DNA of 64,000 nucleotides from assembly GCA_029721515.1 (NCBI GenBank), contig CM056567.1:10301507-10365506 (forward strand), written 5' to 3'. Made by a program: the position numbers and the translations under genes. The notes beneath the pieces are model-generated. The model ran no database searches, had not been told where the DNA came from, and was given only the letters and a program-made list of their open reading frames with translations. Position 1 is the stretch's first letter. Each line of letters starts with the position of its first letter. The stretch comes from Synanceia verrucosa. Its lineage: Eukaryota > Chordata > Actinopteri > Perciformes > Synanceiidae. Below are positions 44,201-54,662 of this stretch, piece after piece.

Positions 44201-47023
44201 TAAAAGGTCCTGAGCAGAGTCCTGCAAACTCCAAAGGACCTCAGTCTCCTCAGCAGGTGGAGACGACTTTGGCCCTTCTTGTACAGGACATCTGTGTTGT
44301 GAGTCCAGTCCAGTTTATTGCTTGAGGTGAACACCCAGGTACCTATAGCTCTCCACCATTTCTATGTCCAGGCCCTGGATGTTCACTGGTGCTGTCTGGG
44401 GTGTCTTCTCCATGCGGAAGTCAATGACCACCTCCTTGGTCTTACTGGCGCTGAGCTGAAGGTGGTTATGCTCACACCAGTCGACAAAGTCAGTGATGAC
44501 GGTCCTGTACTCCGATCGTCCCCCTCAGACACACATCCAACAATAGCTGTGTCGCCGGAGAACTTCTGGAGGTGACAGCTCCCAGAGTTGTATCTGAAGT
44601 CCGATGTGTACAGGGTGAAGAGAAAGGGGAGAGCACTGTCTCCCTGTGGGGCTCCCTGTGCTGCAGACTACCATGTCCGACACACAGTTCTGAAGCCTCA
44701 CGTACTGTGGTCTGTTGGTGAGGTAGTCTATGGTCCATGCAGCCAGGTGACAGTCTACTCCCCACACTTTCAAGCTTCCCCTGAGCAGAGAAGGCTGGAT
44801 CGTGTTGAAAGCACTGGAGAAATCAAAGAACATGATCCTCACAGTGCTGCCAGTGTTCTCCAGGTGAGTCAGTGATCTGTGCAGCAGGTAGATTACTGCA
44901 TCATCCACTCCGATGTTTGGTTGGTAGGCAAACTGCAGCGGTCCAGATGTGAGCTCACCATGGGGCGGAGGTTTCTCAACACCCATCCTCTCCAGGGTCT
45001 TCATCAGATGAGAAGTGAGGACCACAGGCCTGAAGTGGTTGGGCTCCTGGGGTGCGCTGCCTTTGGGACAGGAACCACACAGGAAGTCTTCCACAGCTGT
45101 GGGACTCTCTCCAGACTCAGGCTCAGGTTGAAAATGTGCAGCAGCACCTGACAGAGCTGGTCTGCACAGTCCTTAAGGAGTCTGGAGCTGATGCCGTCGG
45201 GCCTGTGGCCTTCCTTGCCTTCATCCTCTTCAGTTCGCTTCTCACCTGGTCAGCTGTGATGGAGATGGTTTTGGTGGTGGTGGTGGTGGAGGAGGATGAG
45301 GTGAGGATGGATGGTGGTGGTGATGGGGTGTTGGTGCTGGATGAGGATGAGGTGGGGAGGGGTGGTGGTGATGGTGGGGGTGGCAGAGGGCTGAGGTGTT
45401 GTGAAGAAAGAGCTGGCTGGCTGGTGCTTTGATGAGTGGGGGGAGGAGTGGGGGCACAGTTAAACCTGTTGAAAAACAGATTTAGTTGGTTGGCCCACTC
45501 TTGGTCTCCTTCAGCTCCCCTCTCATGGCCTCTGCTGTGACCAGAGATGGTTTTTAGGCCTCTCCAGACCTCCCTTGCGTTGTTCTGTTGCAAGTTACTT
45601 TCCATCCTGGTCCTGTAGCTGGCCTTGCCCTCCTTGAATTAATGTGACTTTGCTACACACATGAGGGCTTTTTGTGCTTTTATTTTGGTCACTCGTGTGA
45701 AAGAGGAGCAGTGGGTCACCCGAGCCTAGCGACAGTTTCAACCCTGAGCTCAATATCACTTTGCCTATATTATTACCCTAGAGAGAAAAAACATTTAAGC
45801 TTTAGTCACACAAACATGTCCGAGCTGCCGTGGAGGCAGCTTTAATATCACTACTTGACCCAAACTTTAAAGCAGCAACAGCTTTTGTGGCTAAGTGAAA
45901 GAAAAGGGTTAGAGGATCATCATCAAAATCATCAAATACTTATTAATATCCTGCATTGTTAGGAGCGTAGAAAGCTAGTTAACCAGCATTCTGCACTTCA
46001 CTTTCTATTTATTCAGTAATTAGTTTATTTGAACCCACCTTACCTCGGCTTAAAAGATAATTCCATGCAGCTCGTACTCTGGGAGATATTCATATAATCG
46101 TTATAATAGACACACAGGCCTGCTCATTATAAACCCTCATGTCTTTGGTTTCTGTGCAGAATATTTTTTAATCACATCTTTTCTCAGGGACATTTTGGTT
46201 TCTGTGGAAGGTTTGACTGTTGCTCACATTTTCACTGACATCATTTAAGGATAAGTGATTGTATCATAATTTCATTCTGCTGTTTTAAAGGATAAAGCTG
46301 GCGGTATTCAATATTTCCTAACTCTCAGCAAATCTCAGAAAAAGACTTCTATGAATTCATCCTACTGAAGTGTTGCTGCTCTGGTGATGAGGAAAGCCTG
46401 GTCAGGGACCAGCAAGTCTGGAAACTTCTCTCAGAAGGTGCAAGAACTAGTATAGTTATGAAGGATCTTCACCACCGCAGCAAGTGCAACACAGAGAGAC
46501 TCAGAAGTAGCTTCTGTCCTCAGGGCACAATCTGACCTCTGTGCAGCTTTGTCCAGAACGTTGTCTACATCAAATCACCTGCGATGCCCTGCACATTGTG
46601 CACAGTCGCTAAAAAGAAAGTCATCCCAATTAAAGAAACATTTGCAAAAACCTACTGAGATATTTGCATCTTCAGCAGCAGCTGACTTCAATGTAGTTTG
46701 AAGTGTTGAAAGACAGAACAAGTGCTGTTGTTTTTGGTCTATGAATGGGATTTGGTGGCCAATAGGAAAAATAGCATTACCTCAGCCTTGTCCTTTGAAA
46801 GGTTTAACTTTTTTAAAGTGGAACAGAGTACTTGTTCTCTAATCATCTGTTAATGTTATTCCCGTCTTGTCTCCTCAGACTGGCAGTGTCGCGTACTAAC
46901 CCCCAGGTCTTGGACATTGGGGTGACACCCCAAGACCTGCTCACTGAACCCGACTGGGACACCACCAATGGAAACACTCCCAACGGTCTCAGTCTGTTCG
47001 GGGATGATTTCTTAGGCTTCTGA
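35201..47023 (+). CDS. ldlrap1: LDL receptor adaptor protein 1 (ARH), nine exons, complete
   Basis: Exons: 35201-35285, 40088-40230, 40810-40922, 41049-41163, 41798-41870, 42077-42172, 42631-42758, 42944-42978 and 46879-47023. They sum to 933 nt (310 residues; human 308), every junction in phase. The protein starts MDALKSAGRAIIRSPSMAKQ. The PTB domain runs from about residue 40 (LPENWTDTRETIVEGMTF, VDQPKGEDLSAAAVKRIVAT) to about 176 (FTVAFELWQVAKE) and binds NPxY tails of LDL-receptor family members. A clathrin box LLDIE is at 215-219. The AP-2 beta-appendage motif is DEAFSRLAVSR with Phe261, Leu264 and Arg268. ARH links LDLR to clathrin and AP-2 at the plasma membrane; human loss causes recessive hypercholesterolaemia. 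The C-terminal end (LSLFGDDFLGF) diverges moderately. Intron 1 (4.8 kb) and intron 8 (3.9 kb, with a LINE) are large for the locus. Confidence 0.96.
41904..41938 (+). repeat. (CA)n tract just downstream of the ldlrap1 exon 5 donor
   Basis: An almost pure CA tract (one TA break at about 41920) begins 34 nt after the exon 5 donor at 41871. In transcripts it would be a CA-repeat, the known ligand of hnRNP L, which modulates nearby splice sites; an effect here is only inferred. Confidence 0.85.
43255..43286 (+). other. Possible 32-nt cassette (poison) exon in ldlrap1 intron 8
   Basis: CTGTGCTCTGGACAGCTATGG... is bounded by a strong acceptor (TTGTGTCTCCAG) and a donor (CCAG|GTAAAG). Inclusion after exon 8 would read SCALDSYGSCP, then shift exon 9 out of frame to an early stop. 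This replaces Arg268 of the AP-2 motif and the C terminus. Mammalian LDLRAP1 has no such exon to my knowledge. It may be a chance splice pair. Confidence 0.3.
43534..45640 (-). mobile_element. 5'-truncated CR1/L2/Rex1-like LINE in ldlrap1 intron 8, antisense to the gene
   Basis: Reading on the minus strand from about 45640, broken frames show the reverse transcriptase of a Jockey-superfamily non-LTR retrotransposon. They include NNAREVWRGLKTISGHS, then KRMKARKATGP, NHFRPVVLTSHLMKTLERM, PLQFAYQPNIGVDDAVIYLL, the A-box FFDFSSAFNTIQ, YLTNRPQYVRLQNCVSD and downstream LDWTHNTDVLYKKGQSRL. At least three frame breaks exist, at about 45100, 44520-44690 and 44335, and the FADD catalytic segment is disrupted, so the copy is dead. 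The 3' end has a hairpin (CCCCCTTGGGGG, 43566-43577) and a terminal GAATA microsatellite (about 43534-43552), typical of this class. No endonuclease region is present. Confidence 0.88.
45265..45450. repeat. GGT/GAGGAT-rich low-complexity stretch inside the LINE
   Basis: Tandem-like (GGT)n and GAGGAT blocks encode, on the minus strand, a proline/serine/threonine-rich spacer between the LINE linker and its reverse transcriptase. It probably expanded by slippage. Confidence 0.6.
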
Positions 47024-49521
47024 CCACCACATCACAATGGACAGAAAGAGAGAGAGACAACAGCTGAGGGGAGGAGGGGTGTCTTCATGGCATCACTGTG
47101 TATTTAGGATGGAGCTAGCTACAGTAATTCCATAAGGGAGTAAGTGTAGAGTTGTGAGACAACATTTGGCCTCCTCAATTTTTTGTTGCACTCTTCACAT
47201 GGACAATTGTTCCCTTCTCTGTGGAAAAGGGCCCAGATGGCTTTCCCTACACACCAAAGCAACAATATCATCTTTATAAGTTTACTACATCTGTCCTGTT
47301 ATTACACCTTTACCCAAGCTTATGTTCACCAACAGTATTTGTTGTCCTTTGTTTCCTCACATTATTTTCTGTTTCAGTAGTTTTGGCATCATAATCAGTG
47401 TTTTGTATATGTGTCTAGTTTATAATTTATAGATTTATAATTATTTTTATATGGATGAAGAGTAGGATTTAATCCAGACTGATGGACAGGCCTGAATAAC
47501 AGCAGGACAATCAGCCATGTCATGTCTTTAAGTTTCGCTGGATGTGGTTCATGTGGGGAGTTGTTCTTCCACCACCTGGATGTAAACTGAAGATTGTTTC
47601 ATATCTGAAATGTGAAAATCAACCTAGTTGTATTTATATGAAATCTTTGTAGCGACTCATTCAAGACTCGTTGTTCCAGGCGGCGTTCATTAGCTGCAGT
47701 GGAACGGTGCTCTCTTGATGTGTTCAAGGTTATCAGATTGCATTGTGGCCATTTCATGTACATTGTAAGCTATCAGCATTATACTGAATTAAAATATATT
47801 CATGAATAAGAAATCAACTGAAATGGGTATGCTAATGTGATTTATTAACAACACACTTGCTACATTCACAACTGTATGCAGGAATTGACAGTTAAATCAC
47901 AAGGTCAGTTTTAAAGTAAAATGAACATGGAAGTCTTCAGAAATGTAACATTTACAATTCTGTAACAACTGGTAAGCTATTTGTATAGCAAGCTTTCATA
48001 CACAAGATGAACCTCAAAGTCTGTAAAATTACATTAAATAGCAGTTTGGAAAGATTAAAACCAAATTTAAAATACAATAAAACAACAGAAAACAGAACTT
48101 TTCTACAAAAACAAATACAGAATCAAAGCCAGAAATATCTAGTGTTATATTTCTACTGACTAATGATGACGTAGTTTAAGCTCAGTTCAGTTATTCTGGA
48201 CCTGGCTCAGGTCAAAGCCAGGTGGAGCTGTGGTTAGAAGTTATTAGGCCACAAATCTTCACCCACTAGTAAGAATGATGAAGATCCTGTCTGTCCTGAC
48301 AGAATCAGCAGAGCTAACTAGTTTATAAACTAGCTAGTTTATTATTGCAGACAAGAGGAGGTCTGGTCAGTCAGATGAGCTGGAAACACCAGTGTGAGCG
48401 CAGAGGAGCACAGAGAGGTGCAGTTTCTTCTTGCAGCAGCAGGGAGCAGCCCTGCACTGTACAGTACAGTTCAAATGACTGGAGTTTTAGGTCTGGACCA
48501 CCATCTGATGCTGTCACATCGTGGTCTATGGACTCAGTCAGCTATTTGTACTCTCCATTGCAAGACAATGAGAGTATAATAGAGTATATTGAGCCAGAGT
48601 GGCAATACTGGTCGATAACGCACATGTTCTCTGCCATGAACACACTCTGGAGGGCTGAAAGTCTCTCTAACAGGCTCTGACTCACTGAAGCAGGGTTTTT
48701 TTTTCTTTTCAGTTCATCCCGACAAGCTTACTTAACCACCTGCATTATTTAACAGTCTTTCCTCAAAGGGAGCTCCGTCTCCCTGCCTCACTCTTTGTAA
48801 GTTTGATGAAAGCAAGCAAACTGAGATACAGAGAGGCAGAATTCTCCTCTCAGTTGAAAAACACTGTAGGCGCAGACACTCAGGTGGCAATGAGGGCTAA
48901 AGACTCGTGGCGTCAAGGTCAAGTGGTTCAGGAGACGTGAAGCAAATTTAATGTTTCACTGGCCAAACTGCCTGGTTTTCTTTATGTCGTTTATGTATTA
49001 TTGACACAAGAAAGTGATGGAAAACACCTCAGTGGTGATGACGTTGACCTGTGGAAAAAAAAAATCATTCTGTCACACATTTTTATCTGACCTGTTAAAG
49101 TAAATATTCCTAATGAATAAAATAATATTTCCTTAAATTGGCAGAGAAGATAAAAACAAACTCATCTTACAGTGTTTAAAGTGAAGACATGATTCTGTGC
49201 ATGATTAACAATAACAATTGATAGTTCAATAGCAGAAATAAGCCAGACACTTGTATTTGTGGACAGATACACTGTTATTTTGCAAGTAATAATTTTGCAA
49301 GTAATAGTACTATTATGTTTAACAGGCTATTTTTCAAATTAATGCTAAGCTAAGCTAACTGTCTCATGTTTCCAGCTTTGTATTTACCATAGGTTTCAGG
49401 CATATTTCCCAATAGACAAAACCATTCCTACAAGTGATGCTCCTCCTCTCCCTGTCCTTTAGCGAACATACATAATGGAAAAAAAACACATAAAGGGCAA
49501 ATACTGTGTCAAAACTACCAA

Positions 49522-49551
49522 TACACACACACACACACACACACACACACC
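49522..49551. repeat. (CA)n microsatellite
   Basis: Pure CA dinucleotide tract in the ldlrap1-fndc5 spacer. Confidence 0.95.
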
Positions 49552-50308
49552 AAGAAAATCCTGTTCACCAAGCATCACCATGGCTCTCAGTCACTCAACA
49601 GAGAAATCTCCTGAGTAAACAGACTTTGCAGCAGTCAAAGAGGGTATACAGTGGTTGTGTCCTGCACACAAAAAGCTTCACCTGTGTGTGTGTGTGTGTG
49701 CAGTACTATTGTTAAGCTCAGGCACTGCGGTAAAACGAGTAAACATTTAAGCAAACTAATCCATAGCTTTAGCTTTAAAAAAGATTACTCTGCAGTGGCT
49801 GCAATCGATGCCACTCCTAATTCACATATCTAATAAATTGCTTTGCATAATGTGGCCTATCAATGGTAATGTGTTGGGGCAACTGGAGAAATGGTGACAT
49901 TCATTTTGCATTGTTCCCCCATATTCAGTGAGCACAAGGGTGAGAGAGAAGAGAAGCAGGGGGAGATGAAGATTTGGACAGGGAATAGAGCTGAGTTTAG
50001 AAGTGTGTGTGTGTGTTTTCATTTTTTTCAGCCTCATCTCATCAGACCAACACCAGCGCTCGCTGCCATCCAACGCTAGAACAAAGAACAGAAATGTTTG
50101 CATCATTAAGCTCCATCAGCTTCCTCTGACAATATCATCTGCCCCCATACCCCATTCATTATAAGCAAATATTTTATTTGACACAACGCCATTAGCTGGA
50201 GCTGCTGTGTGTATGTGGGACTAAGTGTGTTAACACCTGTGGTTGAACACTCTCTGGAGCTGCAGTCTAATTTATGTTTTTGGTTCCACAGGATGCCCAA
50301 GATGGGTG

Positions 50309-50334
50309 GGAGTGTGTGTGTGTGTGTGTGTGTG
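50309..50334. repeat. (TG)n microsatellite
   Basis: Pure TG dinucleotide tract. Confidence 0.9.
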
Positions 50335-50689
50335 AGTGTTAGAAGTTGTTATATTGATGCACGGCAGCTGCTGATCCAGCCTCATAAACCAGTCCAGAGT
50401 TTGAAGGCGCAGGCCTCATCCATCGCAATCTAACCTTGTCACACCCTGTATGCTGCAGGCCAGGTTTGGCCACCCTCACACCCTTCATTAGCATTCACAG
50501 AGAAAACAGCCGCTCTTAGCAAACACTCAAGTGATGTTCTGAGATGTGATCTAGAACAGCATTAAGAGCCTATCTGATGGATGTGCAGGGTTGCCAACTG
50601 GCCCTAAAAATAAGCAATCATCCACATTGAACTGATAAGGGGCATCCATATTTTTGAGAACCACTTCAGTACAAATTTGTGGGGGGGCT

Positions 50690-50973
50690 GGAGCCTATCC
50701 CAGCTGTCTTAGGGCGGAAGGCAGGGTACACTCTGAACAAGTCGCCACCTCATCGCAGGGCACATAGAGACAGACAACCATTCACACTCACATTCACACC
50801 TACGGTCAATTTAAATAGCCAATTAACCTAATCCACATGCAGGTTTTTGGATGGTGGGAGGAAGCCGGAGCACCCGGAGAGAACCCACACAGACACGGGG
50901 AGAACATGCAAACTCCACCCAGAAAGGCCCCGGGCCGGCATTCAAACCCAGTACCTTCTTACTGTGCCGCCCA
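50690..50973. repeat. Common fish dispersed repeat (CTGGAGCCTATCCCAGCTG ... GGGGAGAACATGCAAACTCC)
   Basis: Contains in order CTGGAGCCTATCCCAGCTG, CAACCATTCACACTCACATT, GGTGGGAGGAAGCCGGAGCA, GAACCCACACAGACACGG and GGGGAGAACATGCAAACTCC. This string is very frequent in teleost genomes as an interspersed repeat. It has no coding capacity. I do not commit to a class (LINE tail or SINE-like). Confidence 0.8.
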
Positions 50974-51508
50974 TGATAAATTCCATTGTCAGTTTTTAAT
51001 CATTCATTGTTTATAGTGAAACAAAATACCAGTCAAATTTTTCCCAAAGTTTTTTCCCAAAGGAACAAGGCTGGTGTCCAACACAACATGGAACATACAG
51101 TAGGACGCAGGGTAAATGCAGTTGAAGTATTGCCTTCAGAAAGTTTTCAGAATGCCTCACTTCTTACATTTTATTACATTGCAGCTGTTTAATTATTTTT
51201 TTTCCCTCAATCTACACTCATAATGACAAAGCAAAAACAGGTTGCTCCTGTGTTGTCTTAGCTGTGTTCAGGGTCACTGTCCTGCCGGAAGGTGAACCTT
51301 TGATCCACTCTGAACGCTAACGCTGAGCACATTTTCCTGTGGCTCTGAGGATTTTCATGTGCTGCGATCTGTGTCTGAGCTTGAACTCTTTATAGACAGC
51401 AGTGTCCAATCAGCTGAATTCAGCACAGGTGGGCTGAAGGTGATCTCAAAGCTGATCAAGTCAAACGAGAGGCACCTGTGCTGAATGTCAAGCGTCAATG
51501 TGATATTT
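50974..51508. other. Gene-free DNA between two repeats
   Basis: No exon recognised. The part near 51120-51350 (CATTTTATTACATTGCAGCTGTT...AATCTACACTCATAATGACAAAGCAAAAACAGG) resembles further fossil repeat, possibly a Tc1-type non-coding portion. Confidence 0.35.
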
Positions 51509-52226
51509 AGGCTACGTTTACACATAGCAGGGTATTTTGATAAGCAAATATTGCCTTCCCTCTGTTTTCCAAAATAACATTGTGCACACATCATAGTTTT
51601 CAAAAAAGTTTCCGTTTACATTAACCCGCATAAATACGCTGTCGAGAGCCATCATAGCAATGCCAAGCCTATGGACGACAGTGTAGGAAGAAGGAGAAAG
51701 CCATGCAAGCCAATCAGAAGCCTCACTGACTAAAACGACTAACACAAGCGACTTCCTGTTCCTTTCAAAACAAGCAAGAATGGCACGAGGTTCATTTGTT
51801 TGGACAGATAGAGAAGCTGAATTGCTTCTTAACCAAAAGTGGCAACGCTGGCGTTGACACGGTCTGGCTCTTTGAGACAGAAGTTTCCCAAAATTGCTGA
51901 CCTCTGAGCTCTAATACGTCTCTGCTCCTCTACACAATAGAGGAGTTGTATTTGCAAATGCAAACTCGTAAAAAGCGCTTGCACCAACAGAAATTCTCCC
52001 GCTACCCAGAATGCTTCCATTCAGACTACTCATAGACTACTCTGACAAATGTACTACACAAAAAAGACCACACTTTGGCGCATAGATTGCCTCAGTTTAC
52101 ATTCTAAGGTGAAACAAGAGTTTTCCTTAATCTTCACTTTTGCCGGAGTTTGTGTGTAAATGAAAGGCACAAATGAAGGGAAAAATCTCTGTTTTTACAA
52201 ATATCCATGTATGTATAAACGGGCCC
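51509..52226. mobile_element. DNA transposon fossil with imperfect TIRs and a Myb/SANT-like coding remnant
   Basis: The left end GGCTACGTTTACACATAGCA pairs imperfectly with the complement of the right end, GGGCCCGTTTATACATACAT; both then run into GG-TATTT and TTCCC motifs. Inside, 51780-51842 (+) encodes MARGSFVWTDREAELLLNQK, the start of the Trp-Thr-Asp-x-Glu...Leu-Leu-Leu motif typical of Myb/SANT-like DNA-binding proteins carried by PIF/Harbinger-type elements; it stops soon after. The superfamily is probable, not proven. Confidence 0.6.
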
Positions 52227-54322
52227 TGAACTTCTCTTTTTAATACATCTGCAATAATACATCAAAATGTGGAAAAAGTCTAAAAAAGAGGTCTGCAAAC
52301 TGTCTGAATGGACTGCCTCTACAGGACAGATAAGAAATGGACCTCAAGATGAGAGACTGTTTACTCACCTGTTGTTTTTCAATGTGAAGAATGAACTGAA
52401 AGCTTCATCTTTTAAGCCAACGTGGACAAGGACATGAACATGGAAATCTAACCATGTGCACCTCAAGTGGGAGAACTCCATTTGCTGATGAAGATAACAC
52501 ACAAGCTCCAGAACAACTGCTAAGTGTGCTGTGTTCGTTTTATCAACCCATATTCAATTTACATTCATGTCAAAACAAGAAAAAAAGTACAAAAGATATT
52601 GTGGCTTAATCTATAAATCAACTCATCATTTCAGCACTGAAATCAGCATTTCTTGTAGTTTAATTTATTATGTTTTCATCACTATATTCTTTTCCCATCA
52701 AGACAAAAACAAAATTCTCAAACTGATACACAGTAAACACCAAGACACGTAAACTGTGCATTGAAAATATTTTATTTCTTTCCTGTGTTAATACATAATT
52801 AGACATTTATATTTTCATAGAAATAGCATATATATACCATGAGTGTGAACGTTAGCAGAGTCATGCTAGCCCTCATGAACAGGTTTTATCCCATTAACAT
52901 CAAAATGGTTCAAACACAGACGTCATGATTGTACATAAAACACTAACTCCATTATTCTGCTGTAAATCCATGCTTCTTGGTTATTTGCTTCGACATCAAG
53001 TACAAATATACGCCATAAGTAAACGGCCCTATTCTTCACTATGTGTAGGACCTCAGGGTGAGTAGTCAAGGTTCTCACTCATCCAGTCATCTACAGTACA
53101 GGCAAACCAGGGTGAATGGGATGACTTTAAGTTCTGTAGTCTTCCATTGGCACATGATGATGAGGACAGCAGGGGTTTGGTTTAAGGCCAGTTGTTGATG
53201 TGTTGCTGTATTATTTATTGTAGTAACATTTCTATAGTCTTTTAGTTAAGGGCCTAAAACATCCATACAGGTTAAATACTGTGGAGAGATTGTAAAGCAT
53301 TGGTTTGAAAGAAATCCAGAGGTGTTCATTCACTAAAACCTATAAATAATGGTAAAGTTGGATGCAAAGTAAAGAAATGATCGATTAGATCAGTGGTTCC
53401 CAACACCTGGTTCTGGTTTTATATTTGCTCATTGTGATTTCAGTTTCAGGTCTTGGGTGTGCAACTTTTAGTTTCCCTTCTACTAGTTATAGTATCTGCA
53501 TACATTTCATTTGATTCATTTGATTTTTTCCAACTCACCTATGTTAACATTCATACATCACGGCGTGGACATTCAGAAAACCCACTGGGTGTAATGATCT
53601 GCTGTCTTTCTCTCCGTATCTGTCACTTCCAGTTTTATTCCCTCTGATTCTGTGACTCATCTCTCTCTCTCTCTGTCTGTCTTTAGGTCTCTCTCCCAGT
53701 CTCAGGCCCCATATTTTCCACATGCCTCATTGGATGTTCACCTTGAGCAGCTGTCTAGTTGCCTCCTGCAGCCTCAGATAGACAGAGACAGAGCTGTCTG
53801 GGCCAGGCCTGCCTTCTGCTGCTTCCCCCAGTGTGTCAGTTTGGACCACAGCCAGCCAGAGGATGGACTTGGTGCATGAGTTGTTTCAATGTGTGTGTGT
53901 GTGTGTGGCTGGGATTAGAGCAATACGGGAAAATTACAACGTCAGGTTCAACAGTATTACAGTTATTAAGCACGGTCATACTTTTTTCACCTTCTATATC
54001 AGATTAATGTTCAGTGAGCCGGATAGTGATAACCTCCACGCACCAGTTTAAGAATTTAGAGAGAATTCACTCCATCATGAGTGATAAAATGAATATGTTT
54101 CCAATCACAAATGAAAGAATGTTATTCTGATTTCTGAAGACAATCGAGGAAGCAATAGTCAATAGTTAAAGGAACAAAGTAATGTGCTTGTCAGGTGAGA
54201 AATAAGTTCTGGATGTGATTAATCTGAGCCTGATGATAAGACTGAATTGCCATTTTATTTCCTGTCTTTTATTCAGCAACTCCAGAACAATTGAAACTAG
54301 AAAATCACTAAGAGAGCGCAGA
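52227..54322. other. Gene-free DNA, AT-rich
   Basis: No exon recognised. AATAAA on the minus strand occurs near 52768-52773, and the stretch 52770-53250 has a 3'UTR-like look, but no stop-terminated minus-strand exon adjoins it. A short (TG)n lies at 53890-53907. Confidence 0.35.
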
Positions 54323-54662
54323 CCTCCAGCAAGGAGGTTATGTTTTCACCGGGGCTTGTTTGTTTGTTTGTTGGTTTGTCGGTTTGCAAAGTAACTCAAA
54401 AAGTTATGGATGGTTTTGACAAAATTTTCAGGATTGTCCGGAAGTGGCCTAACTTAAAACTGATTGATTTTTGGTGGTGATGTTGAATTGGATCTGATCG
54501 CCACCAAAAATTAATCAGTTTTAAGTTAGGCCACTTCTGACCAACCTTGAAAATTTCGTCAAAATCCATCCATAACTTTTTGACTTATTTTGCAAACTAA
54601 CAAACAAACAAACAAACAAAAAAAACAAACCCCAGTGAAAACATGATCTCCTTGGCGGAGGT
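54323..54662. repeat. 340-bp palindromic dispersed repeat with long inverted arms
   Basis: The left arm (CCTCCAGCAAGGAGGTTATG, 54323-54342, through GTTTGTTTGTTTG and GGCCTAACTTAAAACTGATT) is the inverse of the right arm (AATCAGTTTTAAGTTAGGCC and CAAACAAACAAAC, ending CTCCTTGGCGGAGG, 54649-54662). The arms are about 160 bp each with a short centre at about 54480-54505. The whole unit would fold into one hairpin. The GGAGGTTATGTTTTCACCGG sequence is a widespread animal repeat terminus. No protein is encoded. Confidence 0.85.

Larger units (their letters stand above)
47024..50689. other. ldlrap1 3'UTR and gene-free DNA with CA/TG repeats
   Basis: ATTAAA at 47788-47793 followed by AT-rich sequence is the best polyadenylation candidate, giving a 3'UTR of about 780 nt. 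TTTATT at about 47841 (AATAAA on the minus strand) could mark a convergent transcript, but no minus-strand exon was found nearby. A (CA)n tract lies at 49522-49551 and (TG)n tracts at about 49683-49700 and 50309-50334. No other gene was recognised. Confidence 0.5.

Noticed and set aside
45052..45432. Plus-strand 126-codon frame opposite the LINE
   Set aside because: It is the antisense shadow of the LINE proline/serine spacer and reverse transcriptase.
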